From NCBI GenBank assembly GCA_030683005.1, contig JAUXMY010000042.1:62001-126000 (forward strand): a stretch of DNA of 64,000 nt. Direction: 5' to 3'. Under the pieces are notes generated by a model that ran no database searches, had not been told where the DNA came from, and was given only the letters and a program-made list of their open reading frames with translations. Source of the stretch: Caulobacter sp. GTDB lineage: Bacteria; Pseudomonadota; Alphaproteobacteria; Caulobacterales; Caulobacteraceae. The position numbers were made by a program, and so were the translations under genes. Shown in pieces: positions 1-6,947 of this stretch. Each line of letters begins with the position of its first letter. Positions within the stretch are counted from its first letter, which is position 1.

Positions 1-495
1 GCCCTGTACCGCGCCAGCCAGGCCGGCGTGCCCATCGACCTGGTGGTGCGCGGCATCTGCTGCCTACGCCCGGGCCTGCCGGGTCTGTCGGAGAACATCC
101 GCGTCAAGAGCATCGTCGGCCGCTACCTGGAACATTCCCGCATCGTCGCCTTCGCCAACGGCGGCGAGATGCCCGGCGCCCGCAGCAAGGTCTTCATCAG
201 CTCCGCCGACTGGATGCCGCGCAACCTGGACCGCCGGGTCGAGGCCCTCACGCCCGTCGACAACCCCACGGTCCACCAGCAGGTCCTGCACCAGATCATG
301 GTCGCCAACCTCAACGACGAGGCCCAGAGCTGGACCCTGGACAGCGACGGCGGCTATCAGCGCGACCCGGCCTGGGACCGCCCCGGCGCCTTCTCGGCCC
401 ACGAGTACTTCATGACCAACCCCAGCCTGTCAGGCCGCGGCCAGAAGGTGCGCGACCTGCCCCGAGCCTTCGAACATGTTCGCCCGCGCCGCTAG
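1..495 (+). CDS. ppk: Polyphosphate kinase 1, C-terminal part (5' end outside window)
   Basis: The reading frame is open from base 1 and ends at 495, so only about 164 C-terminal residues are seen. PPK1 reversibly polymerises the gamma phosphate of ATP into inorganic polyphosphate. The visible part matches the C-terminal catalytic domain of PPK1: a [10 protein letters not shown] stretch near the start, then [15 protein letters not shown], which belongs to the phospholipase-D-like C2 domain. The frame overlaps the next gene, ppx, by 20 nt, so synthesis and breakdown of polyP are likely co-expressed. Truncation is only by the window edge. Confidence 0.93.
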   Translation, partial: ALYRASQAGVPIDLVVRGICCLRPGLPGLSENIRVKSIVGRYLEHSRIVAFANGGEMPGARSKVFISSADWMPRNLDRRVEALTPVDNPTVHQQVLHQIMVANLNDEAQSWTLDSDGGYQRDPAWDRPGAFSAHEYFMTNPSLSGRGQKVRDLPRAFEHVRPRR

Positions 496-1990
496 CGCCA
501 ACATCGTCGAAAGCCGCGTGCGGGAGCAGCGCGACGCCGCCGTCATCGACGTCGGCTCCAACTCCGTGCGCCTGGTGCTCTATCGCATGGAAGGCCGCGC
601 CATCTGGACGGTCTACAACGAGAAGGTGCTGGCGGGCCTGGGCCGCGACCTGGGCGCCACCGGCCGGCTGTCGCCCGGCGGGGTCGAGCAGGCGATGGCC
701 GCCTTGCGCCGCTTCCGCGCCGTGCTCGACGCATCCGGGACGCAGGATATCTTCACCGCCGCCACCGCCGCCGTGCGCGACGCCGCCGACGGCGAGGCCT
801 TCGTCGGCCGCGTCGCCGCCGAGACCGGCCTGAAGCTGCGGGTGTTGACCGGACAGGAAGAGGCCCGCTACGCGGCGCTCGGCGTGCTGGCCGGCTCACC
901 CGAAGGCGACGGCGTGGTCGGCGACCTGGGCGGCGCCAGCCTGGAGCTGGTGCGGCTCGGCCCGGACGGCCCGGTGGAGGGCGCCACCCTGGCGCTGGGG
1001 CCCTTCGCGCTGAACGGCTTCAAGGGCGACCGGCTGCGGGCCGAGGTCCGCGCCCGGCTGGAGCCCCACGTCGCCCGGTTTTCGACCCGCACGTTCCAGG
1101 CCGTCGGCGGCGCCTGGCGCAATCTGGCCCTGATGCATATGCGTCTGGTCGGCTACCCATTGCAGATCGTCCACCAGTACGAGATCAGCGGCGCCGACGC
1201 GCTCGCCACCGCTCGCTTCATCTCCCGCCAGTCGAAAGCGTCGCTGGAAACCATTGAAGGTGTTTCGAAAAAGCGTCTCGAGACCCTGCCGCACGCGGCC
1301 ATGGTTCTGGAGACCCTGATCGAGAGTCTGGGGCTGGAGCGGATCGTCATCTCCGCCTACGGCCTGCGCGAGGGTCTGCTGTTCGAGGCCATGCCCGCCG
1401 CCGTGCAGGCGCTGGATCCGCTGATCGAGGGCTGCGCCGCCCTGACCGCCCGCCAGGGCGTCGATGAGGCCTTGGGCCCGACACTGACGACCTGGCTGGC
1501 GCCGGTGTTCGACGCCCTGCCCCCGGTTATGGGCGAACGCGAACCGCTGCTGCGCGCCGCCGCCTGCCGTCTGGCCGACCTCGGCTCGCGCCTGCACCCC
1601 GACCACCGCGCCCATCTCGTCTTCGAGCAGGTGCTGCGCGCGCCGATCGCCGGCCTGCGCCATGCCGAGCGCGCGTTCCTGGCCGTCGCCGCCTTCGCCC
1701 GCCACAGCTCGGCCTCGTCGGTGCCGGAGGGCGCCACCATCGCGCGCCTGCTGACCGACGGCCAGCGCCGCCGCGCCCGCGCCCTGGGCGCCGCCATCCG
1801 GCTGGGCAGCGACCTGTCGGGGCGCAGCTCCACCCTGCTGACCCGGTCGCGCCTCGGCCTTCACGACGGCCGGCTGGTGCTGACCGCCCTGGACGGCTGG
1901 TCCGACATGCTGCTGGGCGAACAGACCACCCGGCGCGCCACGACGGTCGCCGGCCTGCTGGGCCTGCCGCTGGAAGTGCGGCGGGGATGA
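476..1990 (+). CDS. ppx: Exopolyphosphatase, Ppx/GppA family
   Basis: 504 aa. Removes terminal phosphates from polyphosphate; GppA-type members also hydrolyse pppGpp. The ASKHA-fold phosphate-binding loop is visible as [15 protein letters not shown] near residues 22-36, the acidic LTGQEEA segment near residue 126, and a second glycine-rich loop [11 protein letters not shown] near residue 150. The C-terminal half would be the helical HD-like domain. The ATG at 476 lies 20 nt inside ppk in another frame, which is typical of a coupled ppk-ppx operon. Which substrate dominates in vivo cannot be told from sequence. Confidence 0.92.
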   Translation: MFARAASANIVESRVREQRDAAVIDVGSNSVRLVLYRMEGRAIWTVYNEKVLAGLGRDLGATGRLSPGGVEQAMAALRRFRAVLDASGTQDIFTAATAAVRDAADGEAFVGRVAAETGLKLRVLTGQEEARYAALGVLAGSPEGDGVVGDLGGASLELVRLGPDGPVEGATLALGPFALNGFKGDRLRAEVRARLEPHVARFSTRTFQAVGGAWRNLALMHMRLVGYPLQIVHQYEISGADALATARFISRQSKASLETIEGVSKKRLETLPHAAMVLETLIESLGLERIVISAYGLREGLLFEAMPAAVQALDPLIEGCAALTARQGVDEALGPTLTTWLAPVFDALPPVMGEREPLLRAAACRLADLGSRLHPDHRAHLVFEQVLRAPIAGLRHAERAFLAVAAFARHSSASSVPEGATIARLLTDGQRRRARALGAAIRLGSDLSGRSSTLLTRSRLGLHDGRLVLTALDGWSDMLLGEQTTRRATTVAGLLGLPLEVRRG

Positions 1991-2021
1991 CGATGCGCCT
2001 GCCCGCCCCTCTGACCCGCCG

Positions 2022-2732
2022 ATGACCGGACCCGTTCGACCCGCCCGGCGGATGCTGGAAGAGCTGGACTACCAGCCCACGCCCATCGGCCCGGTGTCCC
2101 TGCGCCGCCGCTGGATCCCGGCCATCGAGACCGATGTCTTCGAGGTGATGCTGGGCGACGAGCACCTGATGTCGAGCCTGTTCACGGTCGGCGAGACGCG
2201 GCTGGCGGAGCTGGGGCTCGAGTGGGCCGACCGCGCGGCGCTGAAGGTGCTCGTCGGCGGCCTGGGTCTCGGCTACACGGCCCACGCCGCCCTGGCCGAC
2301 GCCCGGGTGGCCAGCGTCGAGGTCGCCGAATACCTGGCGCCGGTCATCGACTGGCACCAGCGGGGCCTCACGCCGCTCGGCGCCGCCCTCAGCGCCGACC
2401 CGCGCTGCACGTTCAGACACATCGACTTCTTCGCCCTCATCGCCGCGCCGGACCAGCGCTGGGACGCCATCCTGCTCGACATCGACCACGCCCCCGACCG
2501 CTGGCTGGCCCCCGCCCACGCCGACTTCTACGGCGAGGCCGCCCTGGCCCGGCTGCGCGACGCCCTGGCCCCGGGCGGCGTCTTCGCCCTCTGGTCCGAC
2601 GACGGCCCCGACCCGGCCTTCCTGGCGCGCCTCTCGGCCGTGTTCGCGACCGTCGACGCCGTCGAGGTCCCGTTCCCCAACCCGATGACCGGCGGAACCT
2701 CGCGCTGCACCATCTACCGGGCGAAGGGGTAG
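2022..2732 (+). CDS. Spermidine synthase-like class I SAM-dependent methyltransferase
   Basis: 236 aa. A Rossmann-type SAM/dcSAM-binding core is visible: VLVGGLGLGYTAHAAL near residues 75-90 (motif I), an acidic VEVAEYL strand end (motif II), then DAILLDIDHAP near residue 150 and a late APGGVFALWSDDG strand. This is the spermidine synthase-like fold, but the polyamine aminopropyltransferase active-site signature is not clear, so a methyltransferase of unknown substrate is equally possible. It starts 31 nt after ppx on the same strand and probably shares its transcript. Confidence 0.7.
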   Translation: MTGPVRPARRMLEELDYQPTPIGPVSLRRRWIPAIETDVFEVMLGDEHLMSSLFTVGETRLAELGLEWADRAALKVLVGGLGLGYTAHAALADARVASVEVAEYLAPVIDWHQRGLTPLGAALSADPRCTFRHIDFFALIAAPDQRWDAILLDIDHAPDRWLAPAHADFYGEAALARLRDALAPGGVFALWSDDGPDPAFLARLSAVFATVDAVEVPFPNPMTGGTSRCTIYRAKG

Positions 2733-2809
2733 GTCGCCCCCGCATCCCTTTGGCCTTTGGCGCGGCGACCGGGGCGGCTAGGCTGGCCAAAAGACCATCG
2801 GAGGCCGCC

Positions 2810-4051
2810 ATGACCCAACCCCTTCCCGCACAGGGCCAGCCCTGGGACGCCGTGCGCGCCCGGATGACCGACCTCGCCGCCGGCGACGTCAAATGGCGGG
2901 ACGGCAAGGCGGCGGTCTATGTCTTCAACGCCGGCGAGGATCTGGACCGGGTGCAGAAGGAGGCCTACGCCCTCTTCGCCTCGGAGAACGGTCTGGGCCC
3001 GGCCGCCTTCCCCAGCCTGGCGCGCATGGAAAAGGAGGTGCTCGGCTACGGCCTCTCGCTGCTGCACGCGCCGGAAGGCGCGGCCGGGGCGATGACTAGC
3101 GGCGGCACCGACTCCATCCTGATGGCCGTGAAGGCCGCCCGCGACTTCGCCCGCAAGGAACGGGGCCTGACCGGACAGCTGAATATCGTGCTGCCGCGCT
3201 CGGCCCACCCGGCCTTCGACAAGGCCTGCCTGGTCATGGAGATCGAGATCCGCCGCACGCCGCTGAAGGCCTTCCTGGCCGATCCGGAGGCGATGGAGGC
3301 GGCGGTCGACGAGGCCACGATCATGATCGTCGGCTCGGCCCCCTGCTTTCCATTCGGCCTGATCGATCCGATCGAGGCGCTGGGCGCGCTGGCGGAGCGG
3401 CGCGGCCTGTGGCTGCACGTCGATGCCTGCGTCGGCGGCTACATCGCCCCGTTCGTGCGCATGAACGGCGGCGACGTCCCGCCGTTCGACTTCGCGGTCG
3501 AAGGCGTGTCCTCGATGTCGGCCGACCTGCACAAGTACGGCTACTGCGCCAAGGGCGCCTCGACCGTCTTCTTCCGCAGCGAGGCGCTGCGCAGGCACAT
3601 GGTCTTCACGGTCAGCGACTGGCCGGCCGGGACGATGACCACCCCGACCCTGGCCGGCACCCGGCCGGGCGGCGCCATCGCGGCCGCCTGGGCGGTGATG
3701 AACTACCTGGGCGTCGAGGGCTATCGTCAGCGCCACGGCATGGTTACCCAGGCCCGCGAACGGATCGAGGCCGGCGTCCGCGAGCGCGGCTTCCAGGTCA
3801 TCGGCGCGCCGCAGCTGGGCATCATCGCCTTCACCCATCCACAGGTCGACGGCCTGGCCATCCTGGGTCAGCTCTATCAGCGCGGCTGGGTGACCAGCGC
3901 CGTCACCGACCCGCGCGGCCTGCACCTGATGCTGTCCCCGGTCCACCTGTCGGTCGCCGACCAGTACCTGACCGACCTCGACTGGGCGACGGAAGCGGCG
4001 CGGGCCGGCGGCGGGGCGGCGGGCGGCGCGGCTGTGGGCTACGGGCGGTAG
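2810..4051 (+). CDS. PLP-dependent lyase/decarboxylase, sphingosine-1-phosphate lyase-like
   Basis: 413 aa. The ATG at 2810 follows a GGAG ribosome site at 2800-2803; the frame is open further upstream but that part is out-of-frame shadow of the previous gene. Group II PLP decarboxylase fold: TSGGTDSILMAVKAA (residues 96-110), SAHPAFDKA with His133 for ring stacking, HVDAC with Asp205, and SADLHKYG with the Schiff-base Lys242. The pattern resembles eukaryotic and bacterial sphingosine-1-phosphate lyases more than glutamate decarboxylases. Caulobacter-type bacteria make sphingolipids, so a role in degrading phosphorylated sphingoid bases is plausible but inferred. Confidence 0.82.
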   Translation: MTQPLPAQGQPWDAVRARMTDLAAGDVKWRDGKAAVYVFNAGEDLDRVQKEAYALFASENGLGPAAFPSLARMEKEVLGYGLSLLHAPEGAAGAMTSGGTDSILMAVKAARDFARKERGLTGQLNIVLPRSAHPAFDKACLVMEIEIRRTPLKAFLADPEAMEAAVDEATIMIVGSAPCFPFGLIDPIEALGALAERRGLWLHVDACVGGYIAPFVRMNGGDVPPFDFAVEGVSSMSADLHKYGYCAKGASTVFFRSEALRRHMVFTVSDWPAGTMTTPTLAGTRPGGAIAAAWAVMNYLGVEGYRQRHGMVTQARERIEAGVRERGFQVIGAPQLGIIAFTHPQVDGLAILGQLYQRGWVTSAVTDPRGLHLMLSPVHLSVADQYLTDLDWATEAARAGGGAAGGAAVGYGR

Positions 4052-4062
4052 CGGGGGGATCG

Positions 4063-4123
4063 GAGACACACAGTCTGGTCGCCAGGCGCCAGATCGACCT
4101 TCGATTGGAGAGTGTGTGTCCCC
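4063..4123. repeat. Imperfect inverted repeat with AGTGTGTGTCCC core, copy 1
   Basis: The left arm at 4063-4076 (GAGACACACAGTCT) pairs, with one bulge, with the right arm at 4109-4123 (AGAGTGTGTGTCCCC). The core recurs at 4982-4995 and 5472-5486, flanking the HigBA pair. Could be a REP-like element or remnant of a small mobile sequence; no transposase is nearby. Confidence 0.5.
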
Positions 4124-4151
4124 GTCTACGTGTCACCGCTTACGCGGATAT

Positions 4152-4192
4152 ATAGCCTTCAGGCTATGGACAAGATATAGCCTATAGACTAT
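4152..4192. promoter_or_regulatory. Two tandem palindromes, probable HigA operators / higBA promoter
   Basis: Two 16-bp palindromes of the form ATAG-N8-CTAT: 4152-4167 is perfect (ATAGCC-TTCA-GGCTAT) and 4177-4192 is imperfect (ATAGCCTATAGACTAT). Their starts are 25 bp apart and the second ends 8 bp before the toxin ATG. This AT-rich patch in GC-rich DNA fits the usual autoregulatory operator of a type II toxin-antitoxin operon; binding by the HigA-like protein is inferred. Confidence 0.7.
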
Positions 4193-4200
4193 CAAAGCTC

Positions 4201-4554
4201 ATGGCTTGGACGGTTCGCAACCACGACGCCTTCGACCCTGAGTTCGACGCCCTGCCCGCCGAGGTTCAGGACGAATTGCTGGCCATGGTTGTTCTGCTTG
4301 CGACCTACGGACCCCAGCTTGGCCGCCCCCATGCCGACACCCTGGCGGGTTCGCGGCATTCGAACATGAAGGAGCTACGGTTCCGGGCTGCCGACGGCGT
4401 CTGGCGCGTCGCCTTTGCGTTCGACCCCGCGCGGCAGGCGATCCTGCTGGTCGCGGGCGACAAGAGCGGCGGCGCCCAAAAGCGGTTCTACAAGGGGCTG
4501 ATCGCCAAGGCGGACAGTCGTTTCACAGAGCATCTACAGCGTTTGAAGGAGTAG
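4201..4554 (+). CDS. higB: HigB/RelE-type toxin (phage Gp49-like family)
   Basis: 117 aa. Small basic protein with a RelE/HigB-type core: WTVRNHDAFDPEFDAL at the N-terminus, LYG-like turn ATYGPQLGRPHADTL, SRHSNMKELRFRAADGVWRVAFAFDP and a final KSGGAQKRFY. Family members are ribosome-dependent or free mRNA interferases. The gene sits 4 nt before an XRE-type antitoxin gene, the toxin-first order typical of higBA. The ATG follows tandem palindromic operators closely and there is no strong Shine-Dalgarno sequence, so translation may start on a short leader. Confidence 0.85.
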   Translation: MAWTVRNHDAFDPEFDALPAEVQDELLAMVVLLATYGPQLGRPHADTLAGSRHSNMKELRFRAADGVWRVAFAFDPARQAILLVAGDKSGGAQKRFYKGLIAKADSRFTEHLQRLKE

Positions 4555-4558
4555 CAGT

Positions 4559-4879
4559 ATGGGACGTACGCACGAAGAGATCCTCGCCGGTCTGCCCAAG
4601 GCCCGCCGCGAGAAGATCGAGGCCCGCGCGGCCGTTCTGACCGGCGAGGTCGAAGGCTTGAAGGCGCTGCGCGAACTGGCCGAGCGCAGCCAGGAACAGA
4701 TCGCCCAGGCGCTGGGCGTCAAACAGCCATCGGTGCTGAAGATCGAGCGCCAGACCGATCTCTACCTCTCGACTCTGCGCCGCTTCGTCGAAGCCGCCGG
4801 CGGCACGCTGGAACTTCGCGTGGAGTTGCCGGGCAAGGGCGTGCTTCAGCTGACAGGAATGGGAGATGCGGAGCGGTAG
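4559..4879 (+). CDS. higA: XRE-family antitoxin, HigA-like
   Basis: 106 aa. Contains a Cro/C1 helix-turn-helix at about residues 40-70: LRELAERSQEQIAQALGVKQ followed by PSVLKIERQTDLYLSTLRRF, then AAGGTLELRVEL, the usual tail of HigA/COG5606-type antitoxins. It starts 4 nt after the toxin gene, with the GGAG of the toxin's last codons as ribosome site. It should neutralise the upstream toxin and repress the operon through the palindromes at 4152-4192. Confidence 0.87.
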   Translation: MGRTHEEILAGLPKARREKIEARAAVLTGEVEGLKALRELAERSQEQIAQALGVKQPSVLKIERQTDLYLSTLRRFVEAAGGTLELRVELPGKGVLQLTGMGDAER

Positions 4880-4935
4880 CTCCGTCTATGTTGTTTCCAG
4901 GAATACTCATGACCACGGAGACAGGGGCGATAGCG

Positions 4936-4995
4936 GGCACACCCACTCTTTGTCGGCAAGCAATAGATCGAATATCGATAAAGAGTGTGTGTGCC
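4936..4995. repeat. 20-bp inverted repeat with AGTGTGTGTGCC core, copy 2
   Basis: Left arm 4936-4955 and right arm 4976-4995 are complementary at 18 of 20 positions around a 20-nt loop; the right arm carries AAAGAGTGTGTGTGCC. It lies 56 bp downstream of the antitoxin stop and is followed by TTTT, so it could also end the higBA transcript. The core is shared with the elements at 4063-4123 and 5464-5488. Confidence 0.6.
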
Positions 4996-5009
4996 TTTTC
5001 CGTTTCCAG

Positions 5010-5321
5010 CTATTTGGGGGCGGCTGGCTTCTTAACCGGCTTCTTCAACGGATCGACCTTCACGGCGGGGTCCGGTCGAACATCGCGACAACGCTTCACA
5101 GTCGACGATCCGGGAGCGGTCATCCCTTCAAGTGAGCACGACCAGTGCGACCCTCCCACATCGCTATGGCGTGAGGTCCCCTCAGCTCCACCGACGCGAC
5201 AACAGGATCCTTCCGGAGCGCCCGGAGCAATGTCGGGCAACCGGGCAAATGAAGGCGCCCCTCCCGCTGCGGCGCCGACCAAAAGTGCAGTAGCTAGTAG
5301 AGCAATCTTTCCAAGGCGCAT
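5010..5321 (-). CDS. Small exported protein of unknown function
   Basis: 103 aa from the ATG at 5321, which has GGAG about 8 nt upstream; a longer frame is open to 5369 but lacks a signal-like start. The N-terminus is a clear Sec signal peptide (MRLGKIALLATALLVGAAAG, likely cleavage after SFA). The mature part has a Cys-Cys pair (GSCCRVGG), further cysteines at HWSCS and KRCRD, and a Lys/Pro-rich tail (PLKKPVKKPAAPK). I do not recognise a family. It sits between two toxin-antitoxin pairs in a locally less GC-rich stretch, which suggests acquired DNA. Confidence 0.55.
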   Translation of the reverse strand: MRLGKIALLATALLVGAAAGGAPSFARLPDIAPGAPEGSCCRVGGAEGTSRHSDVGGSHWSCSLEGMTAPGSSTVKRCRDVRPDPAVKVDPLKKPVKKPAAPK

Positions 5322-5752
5322 CCTACTTCTCCATGACAGATGACAAGGCAGGTCCTGTTGGCTGAACATTTGGCCTGAAACCGATCTGAGCGGTCTTTCC
5401 CCAGTCGGGCCGGTAGACTTCCGCTAGGGAGCAGACACCTCTCTCGCCCGACGGAAGTTCGGCCCGGGATCAAGTGTGTGTGTCCCGGACCCTTTCGGAG
5501 ATGTCGGAGCCGAACCTGTGGCGCCAGTAGTTGCCGAATGATGCTTTCGGTCCATCCCACGATCATGGGGGTCAGTCGTAGGGCTTGAGCACCCGCGAGG
5601 CCGGGTTGAAGAAGGCCCTGGAGGGGCTACAGGGCCTCACCCTACACCCGGACCGAAAAGTGCGGATCCATGAACAAGAGTGCGCTCGGCAAGATCATGG
5701 CCATTGTCGAAGACATGACGCCCATCGTCGAGGGCAAGGTCGAAGCGAAGGC
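5322..5752. other. 431-bp stretch without a confident gene
   Basis: Base composition is lower in GC than its surroundings. It holds the third AGTGTGTG element (5464-5488) and, from about 5585, short plus-strand frames that look like broken gene remnants. A TTG-started frame reads TREAGLKKALEGLQGLTLHP before losing coding character; a second frame from ATG 5670 gives a 28-residue peptide ending at 5756. No full-length gene can be supported. Confidence 0.5.
5464..5488. repeat. AGTGTGTGTGTCCC element, copy 3
   Basis: The core AAGTGTGTGTGTCCC (5472-5486) is enclosed by a 6-bp stem CCGGGA/TCCCGG (5464-5469 and 5483-5488). Third occurrence of this core within 1.4 kb; see 4063-4123 and 4936-4995. 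Confidence 0.45.
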
Positions 5753-5756
5753 CTAG
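5670..5756 (+). pseudogene. Possible 28-residue gene remnant
   Basis: ATG 5670 to TAG 5756 encodes MNKSALGKIMAIVEDMTPIV plus a short VEGKVEAKA tail, with good codon bias and an amphipathic helix-like sequence. Upstream, in a different frame, TREAGLKKALEGLQGL also looks protein-like, which is what one frameshift in an older small gene would leave. Its stop shares a CTAG with the convergent PemK-like toxin. No family is recognised and it could be chance. Confidence 0.25.
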
Positions 5757-6184
5757 CTTCGCCGCCCGATCCTCAGCTTCCGCTTGCTGTGCAGGTCGAG
5801 CATGGCGGCGCGAAGCTGTTCGTAGAGGGCCTGGGGAATGCGGCCGTAGGCCCATCGCTTTCCCGGTTCAGCTGGGACGATGCCGGCGTCCTCCCAGGCG
5901 ACGCTGTTGCTCTCGTCGGCGATGATGAAGCTGCGCTCCTCATCCAGCCCCAGATGCCTGCCGACTCTGGGCGGGATCGCGATGGCCACGGCTCCCTCCC
6001 GCGGCGGGGAATGGGTGATCGGCGCCAGTAGCACTTCGGTCAGCCCGCCAGCCCCACGGACAATGGCCGTGACGATCACACAGGGCCGGTCCTTCACTCC
6101 ACCTTCGAAGCCTCGCTCGCGCTCATGCGACCAGAGGAAGTCGTAGCGAATGACGAGGCCGACTTGCGGCTCCGGCTTCTTCAC
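5753..6184 (-). CDS. PemK/MazF-like toxin
   Basis: 143 aa from a GTG at 6184, 7 nt after the antitoxin stop. The N-terminal segment QVGLVIRYDFLWSHERE, then KDRPCVIV, LAPITHSPP and the late NSVAWEDAGIVP block resemble the SH3-like barrel of PemK/MazF growth inhibitors, which act as endoribonucleases. Pairing with the upstream Phd/YefM-type antitoxin supports the call. The C-terminus is basic (LHSKRKLRIGRRS). Catalytic residues cannot be assigned with certainty by eye, and cleavage specificity is unknown. Confidence 0.75.
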   Translation of the reverse strand: MKKPEPQVGLVIRYDFLWSHERERGFEGGVKDRPCVIVTAIVRGAGGLTEVLLAPITHSPPREGAVAIAIPPRVGRHLGLDEERSFIIADESNSVAWEDAGIVPAEPGKRWAYGRIPQALYEQLRAAMLDLHSKRKLRIGRRS

Positions 6185-6191
6185 CGGCGAC

Positions 6192-6455
6192 CTACTTCAT
6201 CAGAGCGTCGAGGTCGGGATCAGCCTCGCCGTAGTCCGCCGATTTCAGGGCCTCGACCCACTCTTCCGGCAAGTCTTCAACGGCGTGGAGCCGGCGCGTG
6301 TCGCGCGCCTTCAGGCGCTCGTATTCCGCGATGTCGATCAGCACACGGGCGGGTCGGCGGTGTTTGGTGATGAACACGGGGCCCTTGGCCGACTGCTCGA
6401 TGTAGAGCCCGGCCCGCGTCTGAAACTCGGTCGAGCTCACGGAAATGTCGCTCAT
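6192..6455 (-). CDS. Phd/YefM-family antitoxin
   Basis: 87 aa; the ATG at 6455 has GAGGAAC just upstream. The N-terminal half (ISVSSTEFQTRAGLYIEQSAKG, then PVFITKHRRPARVLIDIAEYERLKA) is the classic Phd/YefM fold, with the RPARVLI strand before the dimerisation helix. The acidic C-terminus (EALKSADYGEADPDLDALMK) would be the disordered toxin-binding tail. Antitoxin first, toxin second is the standard order. A perfect palindrome 32 bp upstream is the likely operator. Confidence 0.88.
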   Translation of the reverse strand: MSDISVSSTEFQTRAGLYIEQSAKGPVFITKHRRPARVLIDIAEYERLKARDTRRLHAVEDLPEEWVEALKSADYGEADPDLDALMK

Positions 6456-6486
6456 GGAAGTTCCTCAGGCAACGCAGTATCTCCCT

Positions 6487-6500
6487 ATATTAGCTAATAT
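6487..6500. promoter_or_regulatory. Perfect 14-bp palindrome, probable antitoxin operator
   Basis: ATATTAGCTAATAT is fully self-complementary and AT-only except for its GC centre, in an otherwise GC-rich region. It ends 32 bp upstream of the Phd-like start on the minus strand, where a promoter/operator for autoregulation by the antitoxin-toxin complex is expected. Binding is inferred. Confidence 0.65.
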
Positions 6501-6947
6501 CCGGAAACTGCAAGCTGGCCAGCATGCAGCCGGGCAAACCCGACGCTGAGAGATAGGAGACTCCCGAGACATATACTCAGGAGACAAATGGGGACATCGC
6601 GGGACATTCCGCCCCCTCCCCGCGCGCCCGGCGCCCGGCCTCGATCCCCGCCCCTCTGAACGGGCGCACAATGGGTCATGCGCCGGCTGACCCGACCCTC
6701 CACCCCCAACGCCGCAAGGGGTCCGCACCCCGCCCGTCCCGGCGGCCAGGGTCCCGCGCGGCCCCTCGCCCGGCCCGCAGGCGAAATCCATCCCCCTGCC
6801 GCGCAGCGTGAAGCGAACGCTTCAGCGCGGGCGAAAGGGAGTGCGAGACATTGGGGACAACTGGCGGCTTTTCGCCGGATCTCGCGGAAATTTTGTCGAA
6901 CTCACGCGAGATCTCGCCGGATCTGGCCGAACCTCGCCGCCGCCCGG
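6501..6947. other. 447-bp non-coding stretch between the TA islet and the rnd operon
   Basis: No frame here has convincing protein character; long open frames are antisense shadows. Visible structure: repeated GGAGACA/GGGGACA words around 6540-6605, a 7-bp-arm palindrome TGAAGCG-AA-CGCTTCA at 6809-6824, and a direct repeat of CGCCGGATCT around 6875-6925. These may be islet junction debris. Confidence 0.45.

Noticed and set aside
2222..2809. N-terminal extension of the SPL-like gene
   Set aside because: The extension is out of frame with the methyltransferase gene, Arg/Pro/Gly-rich, and the ATG at 2810 has a good ribosome site.
4063..5488. The repeats as a CRISPR array
   Set aside because: Only three copies of a 12-15 bp core, irregularly spaced, inverted within each unit, and no spacers or cas genes.
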